DNA from: Acidobacteriota bacterium | GTDB lineage: Bacteria; Acidobacteriota; Terriglobia; Terriglobales; Acidobacteriaceae | Direction of reading: 5' to 3' | NCBI GenBank assembly: GCA_021810735.1 | Contig: JAJZIF010000060.1 | Coordinates: 1 to 12,503 of the forward strand | Length of the DNA: 12,503 nucleotides | Shown: piece after piece, positions 5,919 through 12,503 of the stretch | How positions within the stretch are numbered: position 1 is the first letter of the stretch | Layout: each line of letters begins with the position of its first letter | The notes under the pieces: model-generated | Database searches by the model: none | What the model was told of the DNA's origin: nothing | The model's input: only the letters and a program-made list of their open reading frames with translations | Made by a program: the position numbers and the translations under genes

Positions 5919-8900
5919 ATGTCGAGGCTGAAACTGTGTTGCAACACCGAATTCGGGCCGGGGAGTGCCATTCACCCGCCCTCTGAAAGTCGATCGATTG
6001 GATGGCGGCGAGTTCTGCTCGCCTTCTGCATGGTCTTCGCCATTGCGCTGTTCCTGCAGCCGCAACAATCTATGGCGCAGGAATCTCGCGGTACCATCTC
6101 TGGTACCGTCACTGACCCAACCGGCGCAGCCATCCCTGGAGCCCAGGTCACAGCGACCGAGGTGAACTCAGGAACCGTATCAAAAACCACTTCCAACGGA
6201 GCTGGGCAATACGTCCTGCCATTCCTTCTCCCCGGAGACTACTCGATCACTATCGAAAAGGAAGGCTTCAAAAAGATCGTGCGCAGTGGCATCGCTCTCA
6301 ATTCCACTGCGCACCTCGTCATCGACATGACGCTCCAGCTCGGCAGCGCGCAACAGACCGTAATTGTCACCGCCGCGGCTCCGCTGCTCAATACCGCCAG
6401 CGCCTCGGTCGGCCAGACCATCACCACCAACGAGGTCGCGAGTCTCCCGCTCAACGGCCGCACCCCGATGATGCTCTCCGAACTCGCCATCGGTGTACTG
6501 CCCACTGGACAGCCTTCGCAGGTGCACCCGTTTGACAACAACGGCGCCGCCGCCTGGAGCATCGCAGGCACGCCCTCCCAGACCAGCGAAATCCTCATGG
6601 ATGGCGCCCCCGACGAGCTCTGGAATTACACCCTCGCCTACAGCCCTCCGCAGAGCACCGTCAAGCAGGTCAGCGTCCAGGCCTTTGACACTGATGCCGC
6701 CTTCGGCCACACCCAGGCCGGCGTCATCAATCAGGTCCTCAAGTCCGGCGGCAACAACATACACGGCTCACTGTACGAGTACGGCCAGGTTTCGGCCCTT
6801 GATGCCAACAGCTACTTCAACAATCAGGCGGGAAAGCCCATCGCGGTGACGCATTTTAACCAGTACGGCCTCGAGGCCTCCGGTCCGGTTTGGATCCCTC
6901 ACGTCTTCGACGGCCGCAACAAGCTCTTCTGGATGTTCGCCTGGGAGGGCTTGCAGGACTCTCAGCCAAACACCAACATTGCTACCGTGCCTACCGCCGC
7001 CGAGCGCACCGGCGACTTCTCCGCTCTTTTGCCCGTCGGCTGCCCGGACGGATACCAGAACGGCAACAGCGCCATCTGCGCTAACGGCAACCCGAACCCC
7101 TATCAGCTCTACAACCCCTACTCCGCGACCGACGTCAACGGAAAAATCGTTCGTACACCGATCCAGAACAACGTCCTGGCCAATGCCGGCCTTCAGGTCA
7201 ATCCCATCGCTGCGAATTATTTGAAGTACTATCCGCAGTCCAACACCACCGGCGGGCCTGACGGTTTCCAGAACTTCATCAGCAGCGTTCCAAGTATCGA
7301 CGACTACAACAACTTCCTCGGCCGTCTTGACTTCAACATCGGCGCCGCAACCCACGTCTTCTTCGACTTCCGGCACAACCTCCGCACCCAGTCGAAAAAC
7401 AACTACTTCAACGACGCAGCCACCGGGGAATCGCTGAACCGCTCCAACTGGGGCAGCACGCTCGATGCCGTGCACACGTTTAATGCCAGTACGGTTCTCG
7501 ATGTCCGCTTCAACTGGACCTACTTCTTGCAGGCCGAAGGCGAACCCAGCGACGGCATGAGCCCCAGCACGCTCGGCTTTCCCTCGCTGCTTGCCCAGAA
7601 CTCTGAGCACCTGCAGATGCCCTTCATCGAGTTCGGCAGCTGCGGCAGCCAGACCAGCTACCAGTGTCTGGGAGGCTCGGCTTATTCGCGCTTTCCGTCG
7701 AACTCCTATCAGCTCTTCGCTGAGCTCATGAAGACCATCGGCAACCACAGCCTCAAGTTCGGCGTGGATGCCCGGCAGTACCGCCTCGGAGCTGCGGCTT
7801 ACAAGTACGCATCCGGCCGCTTCCAGTTCAAGACAAACTGGGTGCAGCAGAGTTCCAGTTCCGCGCCTCCGACCTTTGGCGGCGATCTGGCGTCCTTCCT
7901 CATCGGCCTGCCCACCGGCGGCGAGTTCGACAACAACGCAATCAATTCCTTCTACACCTACTACGTCGCCGGATTCGTCCAGGACAACTGGCGCGTCAAC
8001 AACAACCTGACCCTCAACATGGGTCTCCGCTACGACTTCAACACGCCCTACTACGACAAGCACGGTGCAGTGGTAAACGGCTTTGACACCACAACGCCAA
8101 GCCCCATCGCCGCTCAGGCTGAGGCTGCTTACGCGGCAAATCCCATTCCGCAGATCCCTGCCGACCAGTTCAAGGTCAATGGTGGTCTTACCTTCCCCTC
8201 ATCTCACGATGGCGCCTACTATCAGGGCGATTCAAACTGGCTGAGCCCGCGCTTTGGTTTCGCGTGGACTCCCTCTTGGCTCAACGACAAGACGGTCGTC
8301 CGCGGCGGCTTTGGCATGTTCGTCAGCCAGTACACTATCGCCAACCTCGATCCCAACGGCAAGTGGTCGTCAAATCCGATCGTCGACAACGAAGGCTTCA
8401 GCGCGAAGACCTCGTTCGTGGCGACCAACAACAATTACGTCTCCCCGTATGCCACCCTGTCCAACCCATTCCCCAACGGCATCAATAAGCCAACCGGATC
8501 ATCCCTCGGACTTGGAACCTACCTCGGGCAGAGCATCAGCTACCTCGATCCTCACCCGACCAACCCATACTCGCTGCGCTGGAATATCGGCTTCCAGCAG
8601 ACCATCACCCCGAACACCATGTTCGAAATGGACTACGTCGGGAATCACATGGTCCACATGCCGGTTTCCACGCGGCAACTCAACTACATCCCTCTCCAAT
8701 ACCTGAGCACTGCCACCAGCCGTGACCAGACTGTCATCAATGAACTCTCCAAGACCGTAACAAACCCCTTCCACGACCTCGTTCCGGGCACCTCCCTCAA
8801 CGGCAAGACCACCTCTGTTGCGCAGTTGGTCTCGCCCTTCCCGCAATTCCCCAACAACGGTGTTACAGAAGACAACCCAACGGTTGGCCAGTCGTTCTTC

Positions 8901-9572
8901 AATGCGCTCGATGCCCGCATCGAACACCGCATGTCGCACGGCCTCTGGCTCGTCGCCAACTACAGCTGGTCCAAACTCGAGACCCAGGACGTCTACCTCA
9001 ACCCGACTGACGCCAAACCCAACAAGCACATCTCGCCGTTCGACTTCACCAACCACATCGTCATCGGCGCCACCTACGACCTGCCTATCGGCCGCGGCAA
9101 AGCCCTGAACCTCACCAACCGCTGGGCGAATGAGTTCCTTGGCGGCTGGGTCATCAACGGTATCTACACCTGGCAGACCGGCCCGCCGGTTTACTGGACC
9201 ACCGACATGGTCACCACCGGTCAGCAGATCCAGTTCAACTCGCGCGAAACCGCCAAGGGCGTATCCGCTATCAACCCGGATGCCTTCGTCCTCGGCAGCG
9301 CGAACCAGTTCGAATATCACCTTCGCACTTTCCCGCTGACCATCTCAAGCATCCGCTCGAACGGTATTAACAACCTCGACTCCTCTGTGTTGAAGAACTT
9401 CCCCATCCACGGCAAGGCTTACTTCCAGCTCCGTTTTGAAACCTTCAACACACTCAACCACCCGATGTTCGGTGGACCGAACGTCGACCCGACGAGCAGC
9501 AAGTTCGGCCAGATCACATCTCAGGCCAACACCTCCCGTCAGGTCCAGATCGCCGGCCAAATCATCTTCTAA
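5919..9572 (+). CDS. TonB-dependent receptor, Oar-like, with carboxypeptidase-regulatory-like N-domain
   Basis: A 1217-residue outer-membrane beta-barrel importer. I chose ATG 5919 because AAGGA (5904-5908) lies 10 nt upstream; the in-frame TTG at 5877 lacks one and would lengthen an already long pre-signal region. The signal peptide has an unusual ~30-residue N-extension, then WRR and the hydrophobic run LLAFCMVFAIALFL, with cleavage after SMA (Q54 first mature residue). Domains: a CarboxypepD_reg-like beta-sandwich (about 57-145; GTISGTVTDPTGAAIPGAQV...GFKK), a plug-like region (about 150-260; LPLNGRTPMMLSELAIGV and GVINQVLKSGGNNIHG), and a long barrel with an aromatic-rich last strand ending in Phe, as BAM substrates do. 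The final LKNFPIHGKAYFQLRFETFNTLNHPMFG is characteristic of the acidobacterial family. No SusD-type lipoprotein or TonB/ExbB gene is present here. Substrate is inferred as pectin oligosaccharides from the neighbours and the shared operator. The family also imports unrelated compounds. Confidence 0.93.
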   Translation: MSRLKLCCNTEFGPGSAIHPPSESRSIGWRRVLLAFCMVFAIALFLQPQQSMAQESRGTISGTVTDPTGAAIPGAQVTATEVNSGTVSKTTSNGAGQYVLPFLLPGDYSITIEKEGFKKIVRSGIALNSTAHLVIDMTLQLGSAQQTVIVTAAAPLLNTASASVGQTITTNEVASLPLNGRTPMMLSELAIGVLPTGQPSQVHPFDNNGAAAWSIAGTPSQTSEILMDGAPDELWNYTLAYSPPQSTVKQVSVQAFDTDAAFGHTQAGVINQVLKSGGNNIHGSLYEYGQVSALDANSYFNNQAGKPIAVTHFNQYGLEASGPVWIPHVFDGRNKLFWMFAWEGLQDSQPNTNIATVPTAAERTGDFSALLPVGCPDGYQNGNSAICANGNPNPYQLYNPYSATDVNGKIVRTPIQNNVLANAGLQVNPIAANYLKYYPQSNTTGGPDGFQNFISSVPSIDDYNNFLGRLDFNIGAATHVFFDFRHNLRTQSKNNYFNDAATGESLNRSNWGSTLDAVHTFNASTVLDVRFNWTYFLQAEGEPSDGMSPSTLGFPSLLAQNSEHLQMPFIEFGSCGSQTSYQCLGGSAYSRFPSNSYQLFAELMKTIGNHSLKFGVDARQYRLGAAAYKYASGRFQFKTNWVQQSSSSAPPTFGGDLASFLIGLPTGGEFDNNAINSFYTYYVAGFVQDNWRVNNNLTLNMGLRYDFNTPYYDKHGAVVNGFDTTTPSPIAAQAEAAYAANPIPQIPADQFKVNGGLTFPSSHDGAYYQGDSNWLSPRFGFAWTPSWLNDKTVVRGGFGMFVSQYTIANLDPNGKWSSNPIVDNEGFSAKTSFVATNNNYVSPYATLSNPFPNGINKPTGSSLGLGTYLGQSISYLDPHPTNPYSLRWNIGFQQTITPNTMFEMDYVGNHMVHMPVSTRQLNYIPLQYLSTATSRDQTVINELSKTVTNPFHDLVPGTSLNGKTTSVAQLVSPFPQFPNNGVTEDNPTVGQSFFNALDARIEHRMSHGLWLVANYSWSKLETQDVYLNPTDAKPNKHISPFDFTNHIVIGATYDLPIGRGKALNLTNRWANEFLGGWVINGIYTWQTGPPVYWTTDMVTTGQQIQFNSRETAKGVSAINPDAFVLGSANQFEYHLRTFPLTISSIRSNGINNLDSSVLKNFPIHGKAYFQLRFETFNTLNHPMFGGPNVDPTSSKFGQITSQANTSRQVQIAGQIIF

Positions 9573-9596
9573 CCACGCACCACCCTCCTCATCCAC

Positions 9597-9629
9597 GGCG
9601 CGGAACCGACCGGTGCCGCGCCATTTTTT
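9597..9629 (+). terminator. Strong intrinsic terminator of the receptor gene
   Basis: GGCGCGG (9597-9603) pairs with CCGCGCC (9616-9622). Inside a single A/G mismatch, ACCG (9605-9608) pairs with CGGT (9611-9614). TTTTTT (9624-9629) follows after one A. It lies 24 nt after the stop codon and is a textbook rho-independent terminator, separating the pectin locus from the buf operon. Confidence 0.9.
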
Positions 9630-9718
9630 CTTTGCCGGGATTCCTCACTCCTCGGTGACCAAAGCAAACTCGGTCCTGTTTCAAACCGTTTAACTATGTC
9701 ATTATTTTTGTGGATCTT

Positions 9719-9886
9719 GGCGCAAGCCCGCGCCCTCCACGCCTTTGGCCTCGCAGCAGAAAATTCGTTGGCGAGCCGCCGTCCAAAGGGGATATCATGG
9801 CGTCACCCTCGATGGGCCAGTCCGTGGGCACCGGGTAAACCGCATAGAATATGCAGTGCCCCCGAGTCTGGTGACATGCCGTGACA
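9719..9886 (+). ncRNA. Possible structured leader RNA upstream of bufA
   Basis: Three hairpins in tandem. (1) GGCGC 9719-9723 with GCGCC 9730-9734. (2) CCTTTGG 9742-9748 with CCAAAGG 9783-9789, enclosing CTCGC 9750-9754 with GCGAG 9771-9775. (3) A nested helix stack: TCATGGC 9795-9801 with GCCGTGA 9878-9884 (one T-G wobble), GTCACC 9802-9807 with GGTGAC 9870-9875 (AT bulge), CTCG 9808-9811 with CGAG 9863-9866, GGGCAC 9826-9831 with GTGCCC 9856-9861, and GCATA 9842-9846 with TATGC 9850-9854. The nesting is consistent, which favours an RNA fold over isolated palindromes. I recognise no known riboswitch, 6S, SRP or RNase P signature. It could be a cis-regulatory leader, an independent small RNA or a chance pairing in GC-rich DNA. 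Confidence 0.4.
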
Positions 9887-9892
9887 GACATC

Positions 9893-9906
9893 GGAAATGA
9901 ATTTCC
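9893..9906. promoter_or_regulatory. Palindrome GGAAAT-GA-ATTTCC upstream of bufA
   Basis: A perfect inverted repeat with a 2-nt centre, 88 nt before the bufA start. It follows the direct repeat GTGACA at 9871-9876 and 9881-9886, spaced exactly one helical turn. Either could be a regulator site; the regulator is unknown, and no regulator gene is adjacent in the window. Confidence 0.35.
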
Positions 9907-9994
9907 AACCAATGCCGTAACCAAATCGAAGTTCATCTCTCTAACCCACACAGACCGCCACGCATGGCGGATCTCGATCACCGGAGGAACATCT

Positions 9995-10288
9995 ATGAAA
10001 CACTCGATCAAAGCCATGATGCTGAGCGCAGCCGTGACCGGTCTGCTTGGCGCCTCGCCGATGGCGCTGCATGCTTCGCCCGTCTCGTCGGCCACCACCA
10101 TCAGCCCCGTCGCCCAGGCCATGCTGGGCATGGCCGCCAAAACCGGCAAAACCAAAATTGAAAAGCACGCATGCAAAGGCCTGAACAACTGTAAGGGCCA
10201 GGGTGGCTGCAAGTCCGGCGACAACGGCTGCAAAGGCAAGAACAGCTGCAAGGGCAAGGGTGGTTGCAACACCGAACACCCCATGTAG
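9995..10288 (+). CDS. bufA: Bufferin-type RiPP precursor, six-Cys, secreted (BufA-like)
   Basis: A 97-residue precursor; ATG 9995 has GGAGG (9983-9987) 7 nt upstream. Residues 1-27 form a Sec signal peptide (MKHSIKAMML..., cleavage near LHA-SP), so the product is expected in the periplasm. After a Cys-free linker, the core has six Cys at 60, 66, 72, 79, 85 and 91, a strictly regular C-x5-C-x5-C-x6-C-x5-C-x5-C pattern built from CKGLNNCKGQGGC and CKGKNSCKGKGGC. It is Lys/Gly-rich and lacks the EGKCG motif of some relatives. In characterised bufferins, precursor Cys residues are oxidatively modified by the DUF692 enzyme (thiooxazole formation) and the mature peptide sequesters copper in the periplasm. 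Function here is inferred from the adjacent bufB and bufC and from Cys spacing. Which Cys are modified cannot be seen. It resembles the CKG-repeat precursors rather than the DUF2282 type. Confidence 0.88.
   Translation: MKHSIKAMMLSAAVTGLLGASPMALHASPVSSATTISPVAQAMLGMAAKTGKTKIEKHACKGLNNCKGQGGCKSGDNGCKGKNSCKGKGGCNTEHPM
10172..10267 (+). repeat. Internal 39-bp duplication encoding the two Cys units of BufA
   Basis: Two 13-codon units, 10172-10210 and 10229-10267, are separated by 18 bp. They match at 33 of 39 positions by eye, and both encode CKGxNxCKGxGGC. The high nucleotide identity suggests the six-Cys core arose by duplication of a three-Cys unit. Confidence 0.85.
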
Positions 10289-10293
10289 TTTCC

Positions 10294-10323
10294 TGCGAGT
10301 CTCCTGCCCGCGGGAGACTCGCA
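10294..10323 (+). promoter_or_regulatory. Perfect 11-bp hairpin between bufA and bufB
   Basis: TGCGAGTCTCC (10294-10304) pairs perfectly with GGAGACTCGCA (10313-10323) around an 8-nt loop, starting 5 nt after the bufA stop and ending 37 nt before the bufB ATG. No T-run follows (CCCCTCACC), so it is not a full terminator. It fits a partial attenuator or mRNA-stabilising end that would keep precursor levels above enzyme levels. Confidence 0.75.
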
Positions 10324-10360
10324 CCCCTCACCGCTATTCTTGCGAAGCAGATCCCGCACC

Positions 10361-11242
10361 ATGCCAGCCAATCGTTTCAACGGATACACAAACTACGGCG
10401 TAGGCATTGGTCTGCGCGTGCCCCATTACCGGCACATCCTCGAGAGAAAACCGGCCGTCGACTGGTTTGAAATCATCTCGGAAAACTTCATGGTCGACGG
10501 CGGCCGTCCGCTGGCCGTGCTAGACAGCATCCTCGAGCAGTACCACGTCGTGCAGCATGGCGTCTCCATGTACTTCGGCTCCGTGGACCCGCTCAGCCGC
10601 GAGCATCTCAGACGCCTTAAAAATCTTGTCCGCCGCACCAACACGCCCTGGCTCTCTGATCATCTCTGCTGGGGCTCCGTCGATGGCCGCTACACGCACG
10701 ACCTGCTCCCCATGCCCTACACGTGGGAAGCCGTCCATAACACAGCCCAGCGCATCCGCCAGGTCCAGGACTTCCTCGAAATCCCCGTCGTCGTCGAAAA
10801 CGTCTCCAGTTACGCCGAATTCCATGTCTCCGAAATGACCGAGTGGGAATTCCTGAACGAAGTCGTCGAAGAAGCCGACTGCGGCATCCTCCTCGACGTC
10901 AACAACATCTACGTTTCCTCCCAGAATCACAGCTTCGACCCTCGCACCTACGTCGACGCCGTCTCCCCAAATCGCGTCGCGCAGATCCACATCGCCGGCC
11001 ACTCCAAATTCGAAAAGTTCATCCTTGACACCCACGACCACCCCGTCCTCGACCCCGTCTGGAACCTCTACGACCGCGCCATTCAGCGCTGCGGCCCCAC
11101 CGCCACCCTCCTCGAGTGGGACGACAATATCCCCACCTTCGACGAGGTCCACGCCGAAGCCCTCAAAGCCACCCAATATCTGGAAAAAGCCGCGCAAAAA
11201 CTCGCACCACCCGTTGAAGTGGAACAGGCGGTGGCCCAGTGA
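10361..11242 (+). CDS. bufB: DUF692 multinuclear non-heme iron oxygenase (MNIO), BufB-like
   Basis: A 293-residue TIM-barrel enzyme of the family that includes MbnB. It modifies cysteines of a cognate precursor, here presumably the bufA product. Opening YGVGIGLRVPHY is typical. Candidate metal and catalytic residues are all present: H66 (QHGVS), D100-H101 (LSDHLCW), E146 (VVENVSSY), D179-x-N181-N182 (LDVNNIYV), H210 and H214 (HIAGH), D223/H225/H227 (DTHDHP), and E252/D254 (LEWDDN). These match the His/Asp/Glu sets that hold the di/tri-iron centre in the family. ATG 10361 gives the usual family length; the in-frame TTG at 10340 would add only MRSRSRT and has no better ribosome site, so initiation looks weak. 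The gene has no signal peptide, so modification should occur in the cytoplasm before export. It overlaps bufC by 4 nt. Confidence 0.95.
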   Translation: MPANRFNGYTNYGVGIGLRVPHYRHILERKPAVDWFEIISENFMVDGGRPLAVLDSILEQYHVVQHGVSMYFGSVDPLSREHLRRLKNLVRRTNTPWLSDHLCWGSVDGRYTHDLLPMPYTWEAVHNTAQRIRQVQDFLEIPVVVENVSSYAEFHVSEMTEWEFLNEVVEEADCGILLDVNNIYVSSQNHSFDPRTYVDAVSPNRVAQIHIAGHSKFEKFILDTHDHPVLDPVWNLYDRAIQRCGPTATLLEWDDNIPTFDEVHAEALKATQYLEKAAQKLAPPVEVEQAVAQ

Positions 11243-12165
11243 GCCGTCAACGGAATCAGCCCGACCACCCCACTCAGCTCCGCGAGATTCAGCAGCGCAT
11301 GGCTGCCTGCATCATGCAGCCCATCACCCGCGACGAACGCATGCGCCGCCGCCGCACCAACGGCCCATCCTCCCAGCAGGAAGCCGACGCCATCATCCGC
11401 CCCAATGACCGCCTCACCTCGTTCGAGCGCCTCGAAATCTACAATCGCCAGTACTGGTTCCGCCTCTACACCAGCTTTCAGGAGGATTTCCCCGGCCTGC
11501 AGGCCGTCGTTGGCGCCCGCCGCTTCGAGCGCATCATGCGCGACTACCTCACCGATTGCCCCTCCACCTCCTTCACGCTGCGCAACCTCGGCTCACGCCT
11601 CACCGCATGGCTCGTTAGCCACCCACAGCACACCGCGCCCTACTCCGAACTCGCCCTCGAAATGGCACAGCTTGAATGGGCCCACATCGAGTCCTTTGAC
11701 AATCCCGCGCGGCCGCCCCTCACGCCAGACCAGATGGCTGCTGTCGGCGAGGACACTGTCCTCCACCTGCAGCCTCATCTGCGCCTTGTCGAAGCCCACG
11801 CCGCCATCGATGACGCCCTCATCGCCGTCCGCGAGGATGAAAGTGCCAGCGACTCCTCCGTCAACAACGCCTCCACCGGATTCGCCGCGCGCCGCACCCG
11901 CCGCATGCGCACGATGCTCCGCGAACACCTCTTCATCGCCGTCCACCGCTATGAAAATTCGGTCTACTATCGCCGCATGGATCAGGAAGACTTTCGCCTT
12001 CTCGAAGCCATCCGGAACGGCGCCACTCTCGACCGGGCCATCGACGCCGCCTTCGTCGGCAGCACCATGCCTGAAGACGACCGCCCAGCGCACCTGCAGT
12101 CAGCTTTCAGCTATTTCGCCGGTATGGGATGGTTCTGTAACCCTCCCGACGAAAACCTGCTCTAA
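11239..12165 (+). CDS. bufC: DUF2063-type RiPP partner protein, BufC/HvfC-like
   Basis: A 308-residue protein starting at GTG 11239, which overlaps the bufB stop as GTGA, indicating translational coupling. The N-terminal half fits the DUF2063 (HvfC putative DNA-binding) family: LREIQQRMAACI, then RLEIYNRQYWFRLYTSFQEDFPGLQAVVGARRF (in part at residues 64-96) and a following Leu/Trp-rich helix. No signal peptide or membrane segment is visible, so it should be cytoplasmic. In MNIO operons this protein acts with the DUF692 enzyme; in related systems (MbnC) the partner helps bind the precursor and complete the modification. Despite the family name, a DNA-binding role is not supported by the context. 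The Arg-rich patch MRRRRTNG (about residues 35-42) and a C-terminal region of about 150 residues have no assignment. Confidence 0.88.
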   Translation: MSRQRNQPDHPTQLREIQQRMAACIMQPITRDERMRRRRTNGPSSQQEADAIIRPNDRLTSFERLEIYNRQYWFRLYTSFQEDFPGLQAVVGARRFERIMRDYLTDCPSTSFTLRNLGSRLTAWLVSHPQHTAPYSELALEMAQLEWAHIESFDNPARPPLTPDQMAAVGEDTVLHLQPHLRLVEAHAAIDDALIAVREDESASDSSVNNASTGFAARRTRRMRTMLREHLFIAVHRYENSVYYRRMDQEDFRLLEAIRNGATLDRAIDAAFVGSTMPEDDRPAHLQSAFSYFAGMGWFCNPPDENLL

Positions 12166-12221
12166 CCATCGTCAATCGCGTTCTCCCTCAGCCCTTTGCA
12201 GTCTTAACGGCAAGGAAACGC

Positions 12222-12503
12222 ATGTACGAAAGGGAATACACCTTGGTCAAGAAACTCTCCACCCTCTATACCCACTTCGGCAAAGTTGCCTCGTGGCTCC
12301 AAAGCCCACTGCTGTTTCTCGTCCGGCTTTATTGGGGATGGCAGTTCATGCAGACCGGCTGGGGGAAGCTCCAGCACCTCCACCGCGTCACCGGATTCTT
12401 CCACTCTCTCGGCATTCCCCTTCCCGGCCTCACCGCTCCTTTCGTCGCCGGACTGGAGTTCTTCGGCGGCATCCTTCTCATCGCCGGCCTTGGCACGCGC
12501 CTC
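12222..12503 (+). CDS. bufD: DoxX-family membrane protein, 5' part (BufD-like)
   Basis: The first 94 residues of a gene that runs off the right edge. ATG 12222 has AAGGA (12212-12216) 5 nt upstream, and the frame stays open to the last base. After an amphipathic start (LVKKLSTLYTHFGKVASWLQ), the first membrane segment LLFLVRLYWGWQFMQTGWGKL matches the DoxX pattern (RxxxGxxFxxxGxxKL). It is followed by a short FFHSLGIPLPG loop and a second segment, FVAGLEFFGGILLIAGL. DoxX-type proteins are frequent fourth members of bufferin operons; their role is thought to be in the membrane (redox or transport), but it is not established. It starts 56 nt after bufC and is probably cotranscribed. The assignment to buf rests on position. 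Confidence 0.85.
   Translation, partial: MYEREYTLVKKLSTLYTHFGKVASWLQSPLLFLVRLYWGWQFMQTGWGKLQHLHRVTGFFHSLGIPLPGLTAPFVAGLEFFGGILLIAGLGTRL

Larger units (their letters stand above)
9573..9994. other. 422-nt non-coding leader region before bufA
   Basis: No convincing gene on either strand; the short open frames here lack ribosome binding sites and family resemblance. Contents left to right: the receptor terminator (9597-9629), an A/T-rich patch around 9680-9712 that may hold the buf promoter (no clear hexamers), three successive or nested inverted-repeat structures (9719-9734, 9742-9789, 9793-9886), a GTGACA direct repeat at 9871 and 9881, the palindrome GGAAATGAATTTCC (9893-9906), and the bufA ribosome binding site. 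Confidence 0.6.

Noticed and set aside
6768..8063. A 431-codon minus-strand open frame inside the receptor gene
   Set aside because: Val/Glu/Gly-rich mirror of the receptor coding frame with no motif or ribosome binding site.
9696..9884. A 62-codon + strand open frame in the buf leader as a small gene
   Set aside because: No ribosome binding site before its ATG, unremarkable composition, and it runs through the inverted repeats.
9917..9922. GTAACC upstream of bufA as the -35 of a SigF-type ECF promoter, as reported for Caulobacter bufferin genes
   Set aside because: No matching -10 (CGAA/CGTT-like) element at about 16 nt; the nearby CGAA at 9927 is far too close.
1..12503. CRISPR arrays, tRNA or rRNA genes, insertion sequences, phage genes
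   Set aside because: No regularly spaced repeats, cloverleaf-like or rRNA-like segments, transposase or integrase motifs were seen on either strand.

Overview
The window most resembles an Acidobacteriota chromosome (class Terriglobia, the Granulicella/Edaphobacter/Silvibacterium type). It is GC-rich, and every gene I can support lies on the + strand. The marker is the very large outer-membrane receptor at 5919-9572, with an N-terminal carboxypeptidase-regulatory-like domain and no SusD partner, a family strongly expanded in that phylum. The assignment is inference from gene content; no rRNA or other taxonomic marker is present.

Left and centre (1-9629): a pectin / galacturonan utilisation locus. 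In order: the C-terminal part of an SDR oxidoreductase (candidate 3-deoxy-uronate or gluconate dehydrogenase), a secreted or lipidated GH28 polygalacturonase-type hydrolase, a GntR/FadR-type regulator, a secreted protein fusing a GH28 domain to a complete CE8 pectin methylesterase domain, and the TonB-dependent receptor. Three intergenic palindromes with core TGGT-N3-ACCA (the geometry used by FadR-type repressors) lie upstream of the first GH28 gene, the fusion gene and the receptor. The simplest model is that the local regulator controls all three: the enzymes de-esterify and cut pectin outside the cytoplasm, the receptor imports fragments across the outer membrane, and the SDR acts in uronate catabolism. 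A strong intrinsic terminator at 9597-9629 closes the locus.

Right (9630-12503): a bufferin-type RiPP operon. It encodes a small secreted six-cysteine precursor (bufA), a DUF692 multinuclear iron oxygenase (bufB), a DUF2063 partner protein (bufC, overlapping bufB by 4 nt) and the start of a DoxX-type membrane protein (bufD, cut by the window end). In characterised relatives the oxygenase modifies precursor cysteines and the product handles excess copper. Here the precursor has an internally duplicated C-x5-C-x5-C unit. An 11-bp perfect hairpin separates bufA from bufB, and a 422-nt non-coding leader contains several nested inverted repeats that could be a structured RNA. These buf features are the least conventional part of the window.

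All motif and palindrome statements were read by eye. Family names rest on recognised motifs, not on database searches.
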